64,000 nt of DNA from Casuarius casuarius (GCA_003342895.1 PTFA01000194.1:365124-429123), one strand, 5' to 3'; positions 49,476-62,394 are shown, counted from the first letter of the stretch. The notes: generated from the sequence alone by a model not told the origin. Program-made: numbers and translations.

Positions 49476-52400
49476 GTGGGGGGGCAGGGGCCGTGCGGCG
49501 AGCGCGGGGGGGCGGCGGGCGGGCCGGCCGCTGGGGGGGCGCCGCGCTGAGGAGCCGGCGGCGGCGGCGGGGCTCCGGCCAGGCCCCGCGGAGGTTTGCC
49601 GGCCGCCCTGGGGCCCTAAAACCGCAGCTGCCGCCTTGGGGGGGGTGGCCCGCCGCCGGCTGAGAGGTGGGCGTCGCTGGGCGGCCTCTGCCCGCCGCCG
49701 CGGGCCTGGGGCCCGGCCGGGGGCGTTGCAGGCGCCTGGCGTTGCCGCTGTCAGTGCCGGCTCTCCGGGGCGAGCCCTGCAATGCCACAGCGGTGTCAGG
49801 CCTCGCCGGCCTAGTGGCGGTGTCACTGCGGCCGTGTAGGGTGGGAAAGGGTCTGGAGCAAGCGAGGAGACGCGAACTTACCTATTGATGAGCTGTACCT
49901 TTCCTTGTTGTAACAAAATTAGTGATTGCTTGCACATAAGTAGCTTTTCTCAATAAATGGTATTTTCTGTAATTGCCATTTAAGATTTTCTGCCTTGCTC
50001 TTTCAGTATGGGGCACCAGCTACTGTAGAAGGCAGATAACTGCAGTTGATAGAAGTAAAAATACAAAGTACCTGTGCGGCATCCCTGTTGACAAAAGGGG
50101 AGGTCAGGTGGAATTTGCTTTGAAGGCACTTAACACTTGTCAAGGGAATGGTATCGCTGGAAGAACAAAAGGCAGAACTTGTATATACCTTTAACAGCAG
50201 AGGAATGTTTTTGAAAGGATGTGTGCAACTATGTTTGTTCCAAATTTGTCTCCCCTTTCTGATCATATCAGGGAGCTGGATGGAAAATCAAGTGCACTGA
50301 AGTGATAACACAAGAAAATCCTGAAAGGTTATTCTGCTTCGCATGAGACTGAAAATAGTTTAAATTGGTAACAACATAACAATTCTGCTTAAGGCTTTTT
50401 AAAATGTATATTTAGGTACACAATCCAGCTAGGAACAAGATAGAAATTAGAAAAAAGATCGGGATAGATCTTCTATTCAGCAGTCGTTTCATTTCCTATG
50501 CTTTTGCCTGTGTCTGTGGATTCTGAATGCTGATTAAAGCACACTTTGCCAAACTGTATTATAATACTGTGCTGTGTGTGCAGCAGGGGATATATATCAG
50601 CATTTTCTTTAGAAAACACAGTGTTTTTTATTCTGTTAAAGTTAACAGCTGACTTTAACCTAGTATGACACGTTAGCTAGCGATACAGTATTTACTGATT
50701 TCCTCTGAACAAAGGTCTCACGTCTCAGTAATTCAGCAGTTATTTATTCTTGATCTCCTATAGACTCTGAAATTCTTGATCAATGCCTATTGCAAGTAGT
50801 TCTTTGCCTGTATTAGTACTAAAATAGTAGTAGTATTATTTCTATCTTGATCATTGCATTGCCTTGCTTTTGCTTTTAGCAGACATTGTGGGTTTCCCAC
50901 GTGCCCTCTTCTGCCAACTCTGTCTCAGTCATCTTGAGTAGCATTTCTTCATGTGACTCGTGATGCTGAGGTTAATGGAGCAACTCAGAGAATAGATTTT
51001 ACTCAATGTGAATAACGGTTGCCGAAATAGATCCTAAATTCAGCATGTCTTCCGAGTGAATGCCTTTGCTAGTAGCTTGGGTTCTAAAGGCTTCTGTGTG
51101 CAAGCACAGTAAGGGTCATTTGGCTGCTATCATTGATATTCTTTTTCTCACATGAGGCAAAGGAAATAGGCCAGGAAATATCATTCTGTGGACTGCAGAT
51201 TGGACTCCCTTGAAGACTGGCAACAGTTATTTTTGCTATGTTACTGAGCAGTCTCTGTGAAGAAAGACATGAAGAACACGAAGACCAGCACCATTCTTTT
51301 AGTTGGATTTACATCATTGCACTTATCTTCCTAGTCGTTTGCAACATATTCCTTTAATAAAATTATTGCCTGCATTTTATATACATGCAGTTTGCACACT
51401 TTCTATTGTAAGCAGACTCTCTGAGTTATTTTTGTGATTACAGAGAATGTTAGAAATTAAGTCATTCCTATGTAGTAGGTTTATGAAGTGAAACTCCTGT
51501 AATTCAGTTTGGCTGTCAAGTCTGAAGGTGTGGATCTACCTACATCTCATACCTGCTGTAACTCACTTGCCCCTAATTTTTTGTTTAAAGTTTACAGCCT
51601 TGATTGGTTTTGTAAAAAAGCTTTGTTTAACTGTGACTACTGTTCATAGAGACTGATGCTTTCCTTTAATATTTGCAGGCTAGAAGAATGTTTGAGGGAG
51701 AAATGGCAAGTCTGGAAGCCATCTTGAAAACGCAGACAGTAAAAGTGCCTAAACCCATCAAAGTTATAGACCTCTCTGGAGGCACTACTCTGTTTGTGAT
51801 GGAGCATTTGGAAATGAGAGGCTTAAGCAGGTAAAACACAGTATTATCACTGCTTGCTTCAGCAAGAAAGTCTGACTGTTAGGGCAATTAAATCACTTAT
51901 TTTCAAAGTGGAAATCAATTTTAAGGTATTCTTTTAAGCAAGTCAAGATAGATTTGGAAGTTACACAGCCGAGAACTGTGTAAAATACATCCCAATACTT
52001 CACCTAGCAAATCGGTCTTACATTGAGGAGTGATTTTTTTTTTTTTTTTTTTTTAAAGTAATTAGTAATTTTCACAGTAAGGTTCTTGAGAACTGGGACT
52101 GGAAAATGACCTGCTGGATCACCTGTTTTGTGTACTTTTGTTTGGTGCAGGAACCACTTTTTAATATTTCTTGTCATAAGTGTGCAGAGGCACCTCCCAA
52201 AGTGAATACATCCTGATTTTAATATTTTTAATAATTCTCATGGTGATTTTGATAGTTTAAAACCTTTGGCATATTTGTCCCTTCTCTATGGCAAATTCTT
52301 GGGGAAATTAAATGTGATGAAGACTTCTCTCCAATTCCGTTAGGGAGGTGGGCACATCTAATTTTTCATCCCAATCTCAGGACATCTGCAGCTGGCTTAA

Positions 52401-55400
52401 AGATTTATTCCTCACCCTGCCCACTTGCAGAGTCTGTGGTTCATGAAGAGCCCTCAGGGAAGTCCAGGAAAAAGAGCAGAAATCCTGTTGTTTTTGTGCT
52501 GATTGAAAGGAAAAATGTGCAAATGCAACCCTTGACATACAAATTTCAGGGGATAGCTACAGTCTGTGTTAACAGAAACAAAATGAAGAAATAACTTTGC
52601 CTTAAATGACAGTGCCTTTAGGGCAGAGAAAGATTTGAGAGGTCAGAGGCAGGAAAAGGAGCGTATGGGAAGCTGCTGGCTACAAGAGTTGCTTGTAATT
52701 ATTGCAAGACTTTTCTGAACTGTAGAGAAGGTAAGCTTTTATTATAAACAGATAAATAAATGAGGGCCATCTGAACAAGTGACTAAGAGAAGAACTGGAG
52801 ATGAGGTCAAAGACAGGAAGTGAGTTCATAAGAAGCTCTTAAAATGCAAGGGGGTAATTTTCAACTGTCTTTGGAGACAGGAGGCTGCTGAAGAAGTAAC
52901 AGGAACTTTGTTACTTTGTTCTGGCAGAGAGTAAGTGCAAGTGCATTTTCTCTTCCCTCTTCTAGGCACCTGACATTTAGAGAGGGGAGGTTGTAGAAAG
53001 CCAGAAGCTGAGGTAGCTGAAAGGTTGATGGAAGTTTCACTGGAGAGAGGAAGACAAAGAAAAGGATGAATCTCACCAAGTCAGTTTGTCCAGAAAAATG
53101 CATTGTGTACTGTGCATACTTTTCTTACACGTATCTTGCTGAAAGTTCGTATAGAATGAATATCACACAGAAATTAGAATCACTAGTGTCTCATTGTTAT
53201 TGAATTTAGGATTGCTGTTTACTTTCACTTTGAATTAGTGTTCTCAGAAATAACCATGTAAGTACATTTTGTTCTCTGCTAATATGTAATCTTTACAGAA
53301 AGAAGAGGTGTCTCTGACCCTAATAGCCTGAAAATTTACTTTGCTATAGATGTGGAACTTCTTTCACATGTTTGATGAATGTGTCCAAGTAATTCCTTGT
53401 ATATCAAGAGCTGGATTCATTCATGTATCCGTGTTGCTAATCATACTTTTGTTTCTTAGACATTCAGCAAAGCTTGGAACGCAACTGGCTGATCTCCACC
53501 TTCATAACCAGCAGCTTGGAGAGAAGCTGAAGAAAGAGGAGAGCACAGTTGGTACAGTACACAGCTGTTTGCAAATTTAACCTAGTTAATAATAACCTGC
53601 AAAACAGTGAGTTGAAATAGCTTTTGTTATTTCAGGATAAGTTTGTCTTCTTCCAGTAGAGATGTCATGAAAATAGATTTGGAAGAAAGACCTAGGCAGG
53701 GGTTCTTCTTGTTTGCTTTTTGCTCAGTTTGGATCCCAGTGTGTAAAACATTTGTTTGATTTGGGACCCTTGGGATCCTGAGCTAATGTTTGGGACCTGG
53801 TAACTGAGGGGATATACTACCTCAAAATGTGGTGATGAAAATTATAATGTAACTTTACATCAAGTTTTAAAATCACAAAACAACAGCAACAAGTATTGTA
53901 ATAAAAAGAGCATTGAGGTGCATTTTTTTTATTCTCAGTAAAAAAATTTGTACCTTTCTATAGTTTTTAAGGTCCAGTTGCATTGTAGATATGTAGAATC
54001 CTGTCATTAGTGTTGGATTTTTGTCTTTGATTTGAAAGGTAAAGGTCAAGGGCAAATGGAAGTCCAGTTTGTGGATCAATTTGGTTTTCATACAGTTACC
54101 TGCTGTGGCTATCTTCCACAGGTAGGTCGTACTTCATCAGACTGATAAAATTTTAGGATTATGTTATTTTGCTTTGAGTGACACAAAGGGCCAAAATAAT
54201 CCATAATGCAAATTAATTTATTTCTATGGATTTATAACAACAAAAAACATTGTTCAGCCTGCTGAGGACAGCACTTACAGCTGTGTTGGATATCTGTATA
54301 TTTCTTCTTTACTGTTTTTATTAGTGAGAAAACTACCTTTTCCCTAATGTAATTTTTTAAGCTATCTTTACATTAAGAATTAGTGACATTTGCTGTCCTG
54401 GATACTACCAACACAAAGGCTGTATTATCGTCCTAAGTTTTATGTGAAAAAGAAGAAAATCTTTTTTTTGTGTGGCGTAGAACTAATATCTGCTCTGCGA
54501 TCCTGTTCCTTCAGGTAAACGACTGGCAGAATGACTGGGTGACTTTCTTTGCCAGACAAAGAATCCAGCCTCAGATGGACATGATTGAAAAGAATTCAGG
54601 AGACAGAGAGGCACAAGAACTTTGGGCAAAGCTTCAGGTAGGAGAATTTCATTCACTTCTCATTATAGTGATAGCTAGGTATCAGTTGTTTAGCATTTCT
54701 TTTAATAAAACAGAATTTCTGTCTTTTTGTTGGTGTGCTCCAGGTTCTGTTGGTAAGAGACTCCAGCTTTTAGGGATTAAAACGCCCTTTATTCTAAGCT
54801 ATACTGGCTTTTGCCACACCACCTATGCTAATATTCCAAAGTAAATGAGTGCCAAATAGCACTTTGCTTTACTACATGGGAAATAGTGGATCAAGTTCAC
54901 ATTTCTCATTCCCTAGAACATGTGCATGATGAAAAAACTTATTAGGAGTAGTGTCATTCACATCGTCTGTTCATGTAATAGTTGCATCTAACTAAGTGAC
55001 TGCAGCGTTACCTGTTTGGTTACTGCTTTGTAGGAATCCCTTCAATGTTGATAAGAGATTTCCAATTTTTATTATTTTTATTTTTAAAGCTGATTAATAT
55101 TCCAGCACTGAATGCATTTTTATATTTTCAATTTTTTTAATGCCAAAGAGCAGCTGAGCTTACTGCTGTTGGGAAAAAATATGAAATGTAGTTGGTTAGT
55201 ACAAGATGGAATCTCTAATAGCATAATTTCCAGACACTAGGCTTGGCAATGGGATATGTGACTGGATGACTAGTCTTCAACTGCCAGCGTCTGTGTTAAA
55301 GTAGAAATCCAGTTGATCGTCTCAGCATCTCTATTGATCAGGTCCTGTGCTGTTTCAAATTGCATTTTGTTGTTAACTGCCTTCTAAGAAGTTTGAATTA

Positions 55401-55835
55401 ATGCTCTGTAACCTTTGCATGTATGTGGCTAAAACCCTGTAGTCACTCACCTTAAAAATGTGTTACTGGTACGTCTCATTTTTTCTCCCCCTGCAGCTGA
55501 AGATACCCAGCTTGTTCTGTGACATAGAAATTGTTCCTGCTCTCCTGCATGGGGATCTCTGGGGAGGAAATGTGGCTGAGAATGATTCTGGTCCAATTAT
55601 CTTCGATCCGGCTTCTTTCTACGGCCATTCAGAGTATGAACTTGCAATAGCTGGGATGTTCGGTGGCTTTGGTAGTTCCTTTTACTCTGCTTATCACAGT
55701 AAAATTCCCAAAGCTCCAGGGTTTGAAAAACGCCTAAAGCTTTATCAGCTCTTTCACTACATGAATCATTGGAACCATTTTGGTACAGGGTATAGAGGAT
55801 CTTCCCTAAACATTATGAGAAACCTGGTAAAATGA
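49335..55835 (+). CDS. FN3KRP: FN3KRP, ketosamine-3-kinase (complete, six coding exons)
   Basis: FN3KRP phosphorylates the 3-hydroxyl of protein-bound ribulosamines and psicosamines. This destabilises the adduct and frees the lysine, so it is a cytosolic protein-repair enzyme. Six plus-strand exons join in frame: 49335-49475, 51679-51830, 53460-53551, 54039-54121, 54515-54637 and 55497-55835. They total 930 bases, giving 309 residues, the human length. The P-loop is [11 protein letters not shown] with the redox-sensitive Cys24, the ATP-binding lysine is K41 in VYVK, the catalytic loop HGDLWGGN holds D217 and the metal-binding D234 sits in IIFDPAS. All are intact, so the gene looks functional. 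Start context GGCGGCATGG is good. FN3K follows in tandem 6.6 kb downstream. FN3K as the alternative is excluded by the downstream paralogue and by residue matches such as CISQG, GYRGSS and the C-terminal NIMRNLVK. Confidence 0.96.
49476..51678 (+). other. FN3KRP intron 1
   Basis: 2.2 kb. The first 380 bases continue the CpG island and the rest is AT-rich unique sequence. No nested feature seen. Confidence 0.9.
51679..51830 (+). CDS. FN3KRP: FN3KRP coding exon 2
   Basis: Acceptor AATATTTGCAG, donor GTAAAA. Encodes [16 protein letters not shown] through [10 protein letters not shown] and ends two bases into an arginine codon. Confidence 0.96.
51831..53459 (+). other. FN3KRP intron 2
   Basis: 1.63 kb. 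It contains a T21 run at 52034-52054. A possible very old CR1 fragment lies around 52090-52140 (GACTGGAAAATGACCTGCTG). Confidence 0.85.
52034..52054. repeat. Poly-T run
   Basis: 21 T in FN3KRP intron 2. Confidence 0.9.
53460..53551 (+). CDS. FN3KRP: FN3KRP coding exon 3
   Basis: Acceptor TTTGTTTCTTAG. Encodes [20 protein letters not shown] and ends STV plus one base. The donor GTACAG is weaker than its neighbours. Confidence 0.95.
54039..54121 (+). CDS. FN3KRP: FN3KRP coding exon 4
   Basis: Encodes the variable linker KGQGQMEVQ and then [18 protein letters not shown]. Donor GTAGGT. Too short for simple ORF detection but unambiguous by phase and protein match. Confidence 0.95.
54515..54637 (+). 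CDS. FN3KRP: FN3KRP coding exon 5
   Basis: 41 codons from [20 protein letters not shown] to AKLQ. Acceptor CCTTCAG, donor GTAGGA. Confidence 0.96.
55497..55835 (+). CDS. FN3KRP: FN3KRP coding exon 6 (catalytic loop, stop)
   Basis: 112 codons from [13 protein letters not shown] to NLVK and TGA. Contains the HGDLWGGN catalytic loop and the [17 protein letters not shown] metal-binding segment. Confidence 0.97.
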   Translation: MKIPSLFCDIEIVPALLHGDLWGGNVAENDSGPIIFDPASFYGHSEYELAIAGMFGGFGSSFYSAYHSKIPKAPGFEKRLKLYQLFHYMNHWNHFGTGYRGSSLNIMRNLVK

Positions 55836-57500
55836 CTTTCTGCTCAGGCAGAATACTTCCCATGTTACTTGGAAAACCCTATGCTTGGTGATGCAACTAC
55901 AGGCGTGTAATGTTAAAATAGCTGCTAGACCCTTGACCCTGTTGCACAGCTGATCTAGAATCAATGAGTCCTGCTGAATACCAAGCATGGCATAGTCATC
56001 CCTTTTTAGGATAGTTGAGGATAATTTTTAAGAAGGAAATATCCAAGGAAGGGGTTTATTCAGTTACATAAAACATCCATTGGTGTCAAGAAGGCATTGT
56101 ACGCTTGAGATTAGGCAAGTTAATTCAAATCAAGTAAGTCAAGGGTAAATAATTTGGAAGCAGCTCTGTTAGGGACCAGTTGTGCTTCAGAGTGGAGAAA
56201 TGCCAGCTAAGGATTTGCATTCACACCCTAATGGAAAACATCGATGGAGAAGTGCTTGCGAAATGGAAGATTGTTTTTCTCAGTTGTTGAGCAGATGGCT
56301 AAAAAAGTTGCTCATAGTTTTTGTGGTTTTTTCCCCCTCTTCTGGATAGATTGCTCAGAATCTTTCAGGTCTCTTCATTTGCAGTTATGTGCATGAAAAC
56401 AACATTAACAAAATATTTTGAAAGTCAGCAAGAAAATTTTGTAAGAGGATCCATAAAAAGTGATTTGGACTTACTGTTCATTTTGGTAATGCGGTTTTAT
56501 GAGATGGATACTGCTTCCTGTTCTGTTACAAAGCAGTGTGAGAATGCTTGTAAATTGTTCTGAGCATGTGCATTTTGGTGCTTCATGGCATTCTTGTAGG
56601 CTGTTTTGCATTTGCCCATCAGCTGGCTGCCATCAGGAGCAATTTTGTTTTCAGCAGAGCTAGCTCCATTTTCTTTTCTGGATTATGTTTTTGTCTGACA
56701 GGGTGCAGTCTTAAAGCAGACTTTCAGGTAAGACACTACGCGCATACATCCTGTGAAGGTGTGCTTACTCACTAATATGAACAAAAGATGCACTTTTTGG
56801 CTGCCATCGTTGCCCACAGGATAGTGCCATCAGATCATGGTATGGGCTTCACATAAATTTTCTGTAATTTAGAACACAGGTGCTATAAGCTGACTTACTT
56901 TTCTTAGATCCCCAGGAAGTGCACTTTCTAGCTCTTGGGAGAAGAAACATAAAACCAAAGGAGGTTAAAATGTAACTCACAGAACAGCTACTCTCCACCA
57001 CTGTCATAGAAATACTTTAAAGATTTCAACCACAAAGTTGCAGACTAACTATTTCTTGTACTTGCAAGACAATAATACTAAAACTGTGACTCTGCTGTTT
57101 TTGGTGTAGACTGGTAATGACATTTCAGTGCAAGTGTGCCAGGTAGGTGAGAGAGATGCATGATTCCTAACATGAATTTTAAATGTTTGGGAATGGCTTT
57201 AATTAAAAAATGTTTTTTCACAGGATATTGGCATATTACTGAGTTTTTTGTTGTTGTTGTTGCTGGTTTTACAGTTATTTGGAAGAATTGATAGCAGTTC
57301 TAGAGAATACTATCACTTGATAGAACTTTCTACCCTTAATTCTACTAGTCTTTTCACTGGCTGTTTACCTTTGGCTACAAAAGTTCTAAAGCTTTGCTCC
57401 ACAGAATAGCTTTTACTTGTTGCTTAAATAAAAAAAAGTTTCCCAGTTGATTATTGTTGTCTGTGTTTTCTGAAATAAAACCTTACAGCTTGCTTTCATT
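55836..57500 (+). other. Probable FN3KRP 3'UTR
   Basis: AT-rich sequence from the stop codon to AATAAA hexamers at about 57426 and 57474. Other hexamers occur at 57855, 58949 and 61439, so the true end is uncertain. Confidence 0.45.
57474..57479 (+). terminator. Candidate FN3KRP polyadenylation signal
   Basis: AATAAA about 1.64 kb past the stop, shortly after another at about 57426 and a T/GT-rich segment. Candidate only. Confidence 0.35.
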
Positions 57501-60500
57501 TATGGGAAGCTACTTGCCTTAGCCTGTTAAAGGTACCTAGTTTGTTGATGGTCATGGTTAGCAAAGGCGTGGGTGGGAACTTGGTCATGGTTTTTAATCT
57601 GGAGTGGTGTGTCACTGAAGAAAATATGCAACATGCTGTTCAGTTACAATATCATTTGAGGTGCTATCTGTTCCTTCCAACTTTATGTATGATACCAGCT
57701 ATTAGGATATTGTAGATGAGACATTATGTCCTTGTCCATATCCTGTTTCATTCACCCAAACTTAACTTTGCTTAGTGTAACTGATTGAAGAAATGCTGTG
57801 GTCAGCAGTCAATCTGGATAGATTGCTCAACTGTTCATATCCATATGCCCTTATAATAAAGTTAGAAGTTATTTAATAAGGTTATTTTGTTTACAAATCT
57901 TTGATAAATCAATATCTTTAGTATACTAAAATACCTTTTATTATCAGAAGGTGAAAAGTGAAATAAAGGTGGATTTTCTGTCAATTGTAGACAGAGTGAT
58001 AAATGGTAAGTTTCAGAGTTTTCCCAACAGACCAGAATCAAAATATTTTTGTGGTTGTGTTGTATGCAGGTTATAAAAACAGAAACAGCTATATGTAGGG
58101 TTTTAATTTTAGGGATGTTAGGCTCGTTGTTTTAAGCCATGTTGTGCTACAGTTAAAAACAGAAGGGGAGTAAAGAAGAATACAAATGGAATGCAATAGC
58201 CAGCTCTGCTGTACCATGGATCCTTTGGTTTTGAGTTCTCATAAACAACGATCGAATCAGACAGTGGAGAAGAGGGTGATATCTTCTCTTCTGATGGCAG
58301 GCTCCTGGTTGAATTGCTGCAGCTCTGTAAGGTAATGTTTTCTTTCATAACATCTAACTCTGCACCACTCATGATTCTTCTTGTTAACTCCTTTGTTGCA
58401 TTCTGTGCTCCGGGCATGCCTTATATATTCAAAGTAATGAGACAGCACAACAGATGGATACAGACAACTAAGGAGGGAGATACCAAACTCTCGCATGCCT
58501 GTCATTTTTATAGATATTTTTTATGGCTTTAATGCCAATTGTTGTCTACTTTTTGTATGCATGCTTAGTGTGTGTGTGTGTGGGGGGGAAACAGCTGTTA
58601 TCGGCATACTTGATTATCCTTGTTTTAACATAGTTAATCAAAACAAATAAATGTTATCAAGACTTGCCAAGTCTGACCAGCACCATTTTTTAGGCCTCCA
58701 GAATTTAGGCTTCTACTGTTAAAGGCTTTTCCTTTATTTTAATAAGCAAATGAAAAGTGAAATGGTGCAATGTGCAGAACATGGCTCTGGGAGGAGAATT
58801 TTATAATGTCTATTTATATAAATGTATGTTAAAAATACACTTGAAGGTTTTGTATATCAGATTGAGACACCATGTCAGTGTCTTTACATGTCTGCAATGT
58901 GAAGTCTTTTAATGACTTGGCCAAACATCTATGGGAAGTGAAAACAAAAATAAAGTCCTATGGTACAGATAGTTTTGTAGTATTTTTAAGTGATATTTTA
59001 CCATTTTTGCTTAAAGGTGGAATTTTAAAACAGCATTAGCTTTGTACTATGCCCGCTGAAAACAGAAGTATAGTTAAGTCAGTGCTATGTGCACATTTGA
59101 AAAGCTTTGGCCAAAAAAATAGAAATGTCATTCCTTCAGCTCTGCATGGAACCCACATTTCTGCTGGAATAGTATGTACTTTTAGTTCATATATACCCCA
59201 TGTATCAGTGTGACTTGTTTTTGTTTTAATTCTTGTAGACTGCTACCCTCTTTGCAACTGCAAAAGCTGCCTGAAGATATGAATGTTAATGTCTAGTGTT
59301 GTTTTCTTCCTGTTTTTTTTTTTATCTTCACTGTTTTTCCAAAACAGATCTGGTGATTTTAACTGGTACTGGCCTGTTAACAGCAGAAATAAAAAAGAGT
59401 GAGAAGTGGTAATTTAATTAGCTTGTCTTGTAGACGCTGTTTGTGACAAAAGACTTAAGGAGAAAGTATATTTCTGGTAATTAAACCACACCACGATCAG
59501 AATACCTTTATTTTTTTTTCACTGCAAGATAATATTCTAACAGACGATAGAAGCAGTTGTGAGCAAAACAAGGAGCCAGGAAATTAAACGTCTGAAAAAA
59601 TCCACTACAAGCGTAACCATGACACCAGGTCTCAGTCCAAGAGCCCAACAATACTCACATAACTAGTCTTTTGTAATTCCTTGCTGTCTTCTCACATTTC
59701 ATTATTAAGCAATTAATATTTTTATTTGTGATCTGGCCATGGTGCTGAATTGTTTGTGTTGCGAGATTTCATTTACGTACTAGTGAGCTTTTTGGAGCAC
59801 TTCTGTTCCTTAAAGCCCTTTTGGGACACTTTTGAATTGTATTTCCAGTGTTTGAAAACAAGATGTTTGAAGCTACTTGACTGGAAGCAACAAGAAGCAA
59901 AATGTTGTTAGGAAATTAGGCCTTTCACCTGTAGTTAGCTAGTTCAGTACTGATCCAGAATGGAAGCAAATCAAAGTCTTCTGCTATCTCTTGGCCAATA
60001 TATGTGACACAATATGCTTGAATTAGCACAGTCGTGTTTCTGCTTTAACCAAAAACAAAATGCCAGGATGCTCAAAGGAATGTTATAGTTGATAACTATT
60101 GGCATCCTCACTGGAAATCGTAGGAGAGAAGTCCGTGGCTTACTGGACTGCAGAAATTTCCAGTTCAGTAGTAAATTTGTGGATGAAAGTCTGCTCTCCT
60201 TGTGTCTTTTGTCCTTTACAAGTAAATAGAAGAATGAATTACTGTGCCTTTCATTAGGCAGAATTAAGGGTCCTTACTTACTGTTTATTGCCATAACTTC
60301 TCCCAGGTGCTTAGTTGCAGCCTGTGTTTGTATGGTCCCCTCCCTTCGACAGTTGGAGACCACTGATACAATGGCAGTGCTCTTCAGAGCACCTCCTCAG
60401 TCTCAAATTGCTTGGCCTTTGCACTAACTATAAATCAGAGTGATGTGTTCTGAATGCCCCAAACAGTCCAAGATCCACAGTTGTGATCAAGTTGTTTGGA

Positions 60501-62353
60501 GTGCATGTGCACTGATTTACCATGCTTCAGCCTACATGCTGAGCCCTTAAGATTTTAAGCTTTCTTTACTACTAGTGTTGTCATTTTCTTTGGCAGCTAT
60601 GGCCCACTTCCTAGGCACAGATGCTCCATGACAGTGTATGGACTAGCTACTTAAGGCTCCTATGATAGGTGTTGAGTCTTCATCTCCACCTTTCCCTAAC
60701 ACCGCTTTCAGTGGCTTTATTTTGTGAACAATGTATTTTACACTTAGTATGTCAGTGACACGGGATTGTTATGATAATTACAGCTGGTCTTCATAGAAGG
60801 ATTGCAAAAACAGTCACTGGTTACTTTACACACACCAGCCAAGGTAAAGAACCTTAAATGTGGCTTCTCACTACTCCTGTGTATTCCTCAGTGTTTGAAT
60901 CAGTGTTTCTGATTCCAGGTCATCTTTGTTGAACTGCACTTTTTCAGCTTGTGCTCCTACTCTGTAAGCAGTGTCCTGCTCAAATATATCTGGATGTTAG
61001 AAAGGTTCCTCCTTAGGGGAACTTGGCCCTTTGAGGTCAGCCCTATTCCAGTTCCTCTGTGTACTCTAAGAAGCTGTCTATGTTTTGAGAAATCACTTGT
61101 ACTATACCAATTTATTCCACTACATGTAGGGCTAGAACCATTGGGAATGTAGTGAGAAGCCTACCTAAATGAAGCCAGTATTTGTAATCATTCCTCCCTT
61201 TGATTCATGTAAGCTGCTTGGTTTTGGCATTGTAAACTGATGGTATTGAAAGGAGAGAGAAATGCATGAAAGCACAAGTGAAGCAATGGCGCAGAATCCA
61301 GAAAGTCACTGGAGAGATGGATGGCGTTGCTGCTCCAAGTGGGAACAAGACCGGCAGTCTTTTGCACAGGTCGTGATATGCTAGGAGCCAGCCTTATTCA
61401 TGGAACTGAATATGTTATCTTTGTACAGGCAGTATTTAAATAAAACTTGTACGATCAGGGTTATGCTAACACGTTGCACTTTATACCTGAGAGTGTCAGT
61501 GCACTTTGCAAGGACAAAATGATTAAATCCAGCAGTATCCAAAGGATCCTTTTCCTGTGTGAGAGAGAAAAAAGTGAAATGACTTCCTAAAGATCTCGTG
61601 TTAAAGCAGGAGAAGCACGCAGGAATAGAATCCCGAATGTACTTATCACCTTCCTGATTTTTTTACCACGATTTTCACTTGATAATGCCCAGCCATGAAC
61701 ACCTTGCTATCTCACTGGCTTGAGGGCACTTTCAGGCAATAAAATCCTTTTTACTGATCTACTAGAGGCAGGATTACGGCCCGAGGCAGAAAGAGCTGTA
61801 AAGATCTCATTGCTGACAACAGGCCTCTAGTCCACACAAAACAGTTATGATCAGGGGAAAAAAATAGGACTGTTGCCCTATTTATGTTGACTGATATACA
61901 GTCAGCGGTGTGATTAAACTGCATCCTGTGGACTGCAACGTTGTGTTTTTCCTATCTCAATAACGACGATAATGCAACAAATGTGCACTATTTGTATTGT
62001 TGCCTTTACACTCCCTCTAGTGGCTTTGTTTAAAATTTACCTCTTCTACCAATGTGAACACAGAGCTGAAAATAGAAAAATGGTTCCAAACTACAAATAC
62101 CAGCAGCTCTCAGGACAGCTGAGAAAGGACCCCAGGACACACCTCTCAATATTATTCTAGCAAATATCTCTAAAGATTTCTGTTTTTCATCTAAAGCTGT
62201 AAAAGCCCATGGAAAACCAGAGCATTTCTAAACGTTATCTCTGGATTTGCTTTTTGTTTTAGCTGCTATTTTTTGATTTGGTGGGTGGCCCTTTCTACCT
62301 CATAGCAGAGTGACAGTGAGAGAAGGACCCAGACCTTTAATCTTGTTTTGCAG
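57501..62353. other. Spacer between FN3KRP and FN3K
   Basis: About 4.9 kb of AT-rich sequence with no CpG island. Apart from the small minus-strand frame at 58118-58417 and a short GT/G run near 58569-58588, I see nothing that I can name. An upstream non-coding exon of FN3K may lie here. Confidence 0.7.
58118..58417 (-). CDS. Unrecognised small reading frame with C-terminal membrane segment
   Basis: 99 codons on the minus strand, antisense to the FN3KRP-FN3K spacer. An in-frame stop lies two codons before the ATG, so the start is MPGAQNATKE or the second Met at MSGAELD (codon 16). The first two thirds are polar and serine-rich (NSTRSLPSEEK, SSPLSDS). One hydrophobic stretch near the end, CIPFVFFFTPLLFLTVA, is followed by a short basic end (HGLKQRA), the layout of a tail-anchored protein. 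I do not recognise it, and no splice sites or CpG island mark it. It may be chance in AT-rich DNA, an exon of a larger gene or an old retrocopy. It does not match any gene I know at this locus. Confidence 0.22.
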   Translation of the reverse strand: MPGAQNATKELTRRIMSGAELDVMKENITLQSCSNSTRSLPSEEKISPSSPLSDSIVVYENSKPKDPWYSRAGYCIPFVFFFTPLLFLTVAQHGLKQRA

Positions 62354-62394
62354 TGGATTTAGCAGGAAACAGCTGCAACAGCCTGGAAATTACC
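62354..62394 (+). other. Probable FN3K 5'UTR piece within the first coding exon
   Basis: 41 bases between the apparent acceptor (T-rich tract then GCAG at 62350-62353) and the FN3K start codon. No ATG lies in it. Confidence 0.5.

Larger units (their letters stand above)
48930..49860. promoter_or_regulatory. CpG island promoter of FN3KRP
   Basis: CpG-dense block around FN3KRP exon 1. Upstream elements include an E2F-like TTTCGCGC at 49015-49022, a YY1-like element (minus GAAATGGCGGC, 49149-49139) and an NRF1-type array at 49169-49298. Confidence 0.88.
53552..55496 (+). other. FN3KRP introns 3, 4 and 5
   Basis: Introns at 53552-54038, 54122-54514 and 54638-55496, separated by exons 4 and 5. 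AT-rich, with no other feature recognised. Confidence 0.9.

Noticed and set aside
49122..49826. 234-codon minus-strand frame over the FN3KRP CpG island, rich in Arg/Leu/Gly/Ala/Cys repeats
   Set aside because: Its repeats are the translation of the NRF1-type DNA array in the opposite strand, and the frame overlaps FN3KRP exon 1. Stop codons are rare in such GC-rich DNA.
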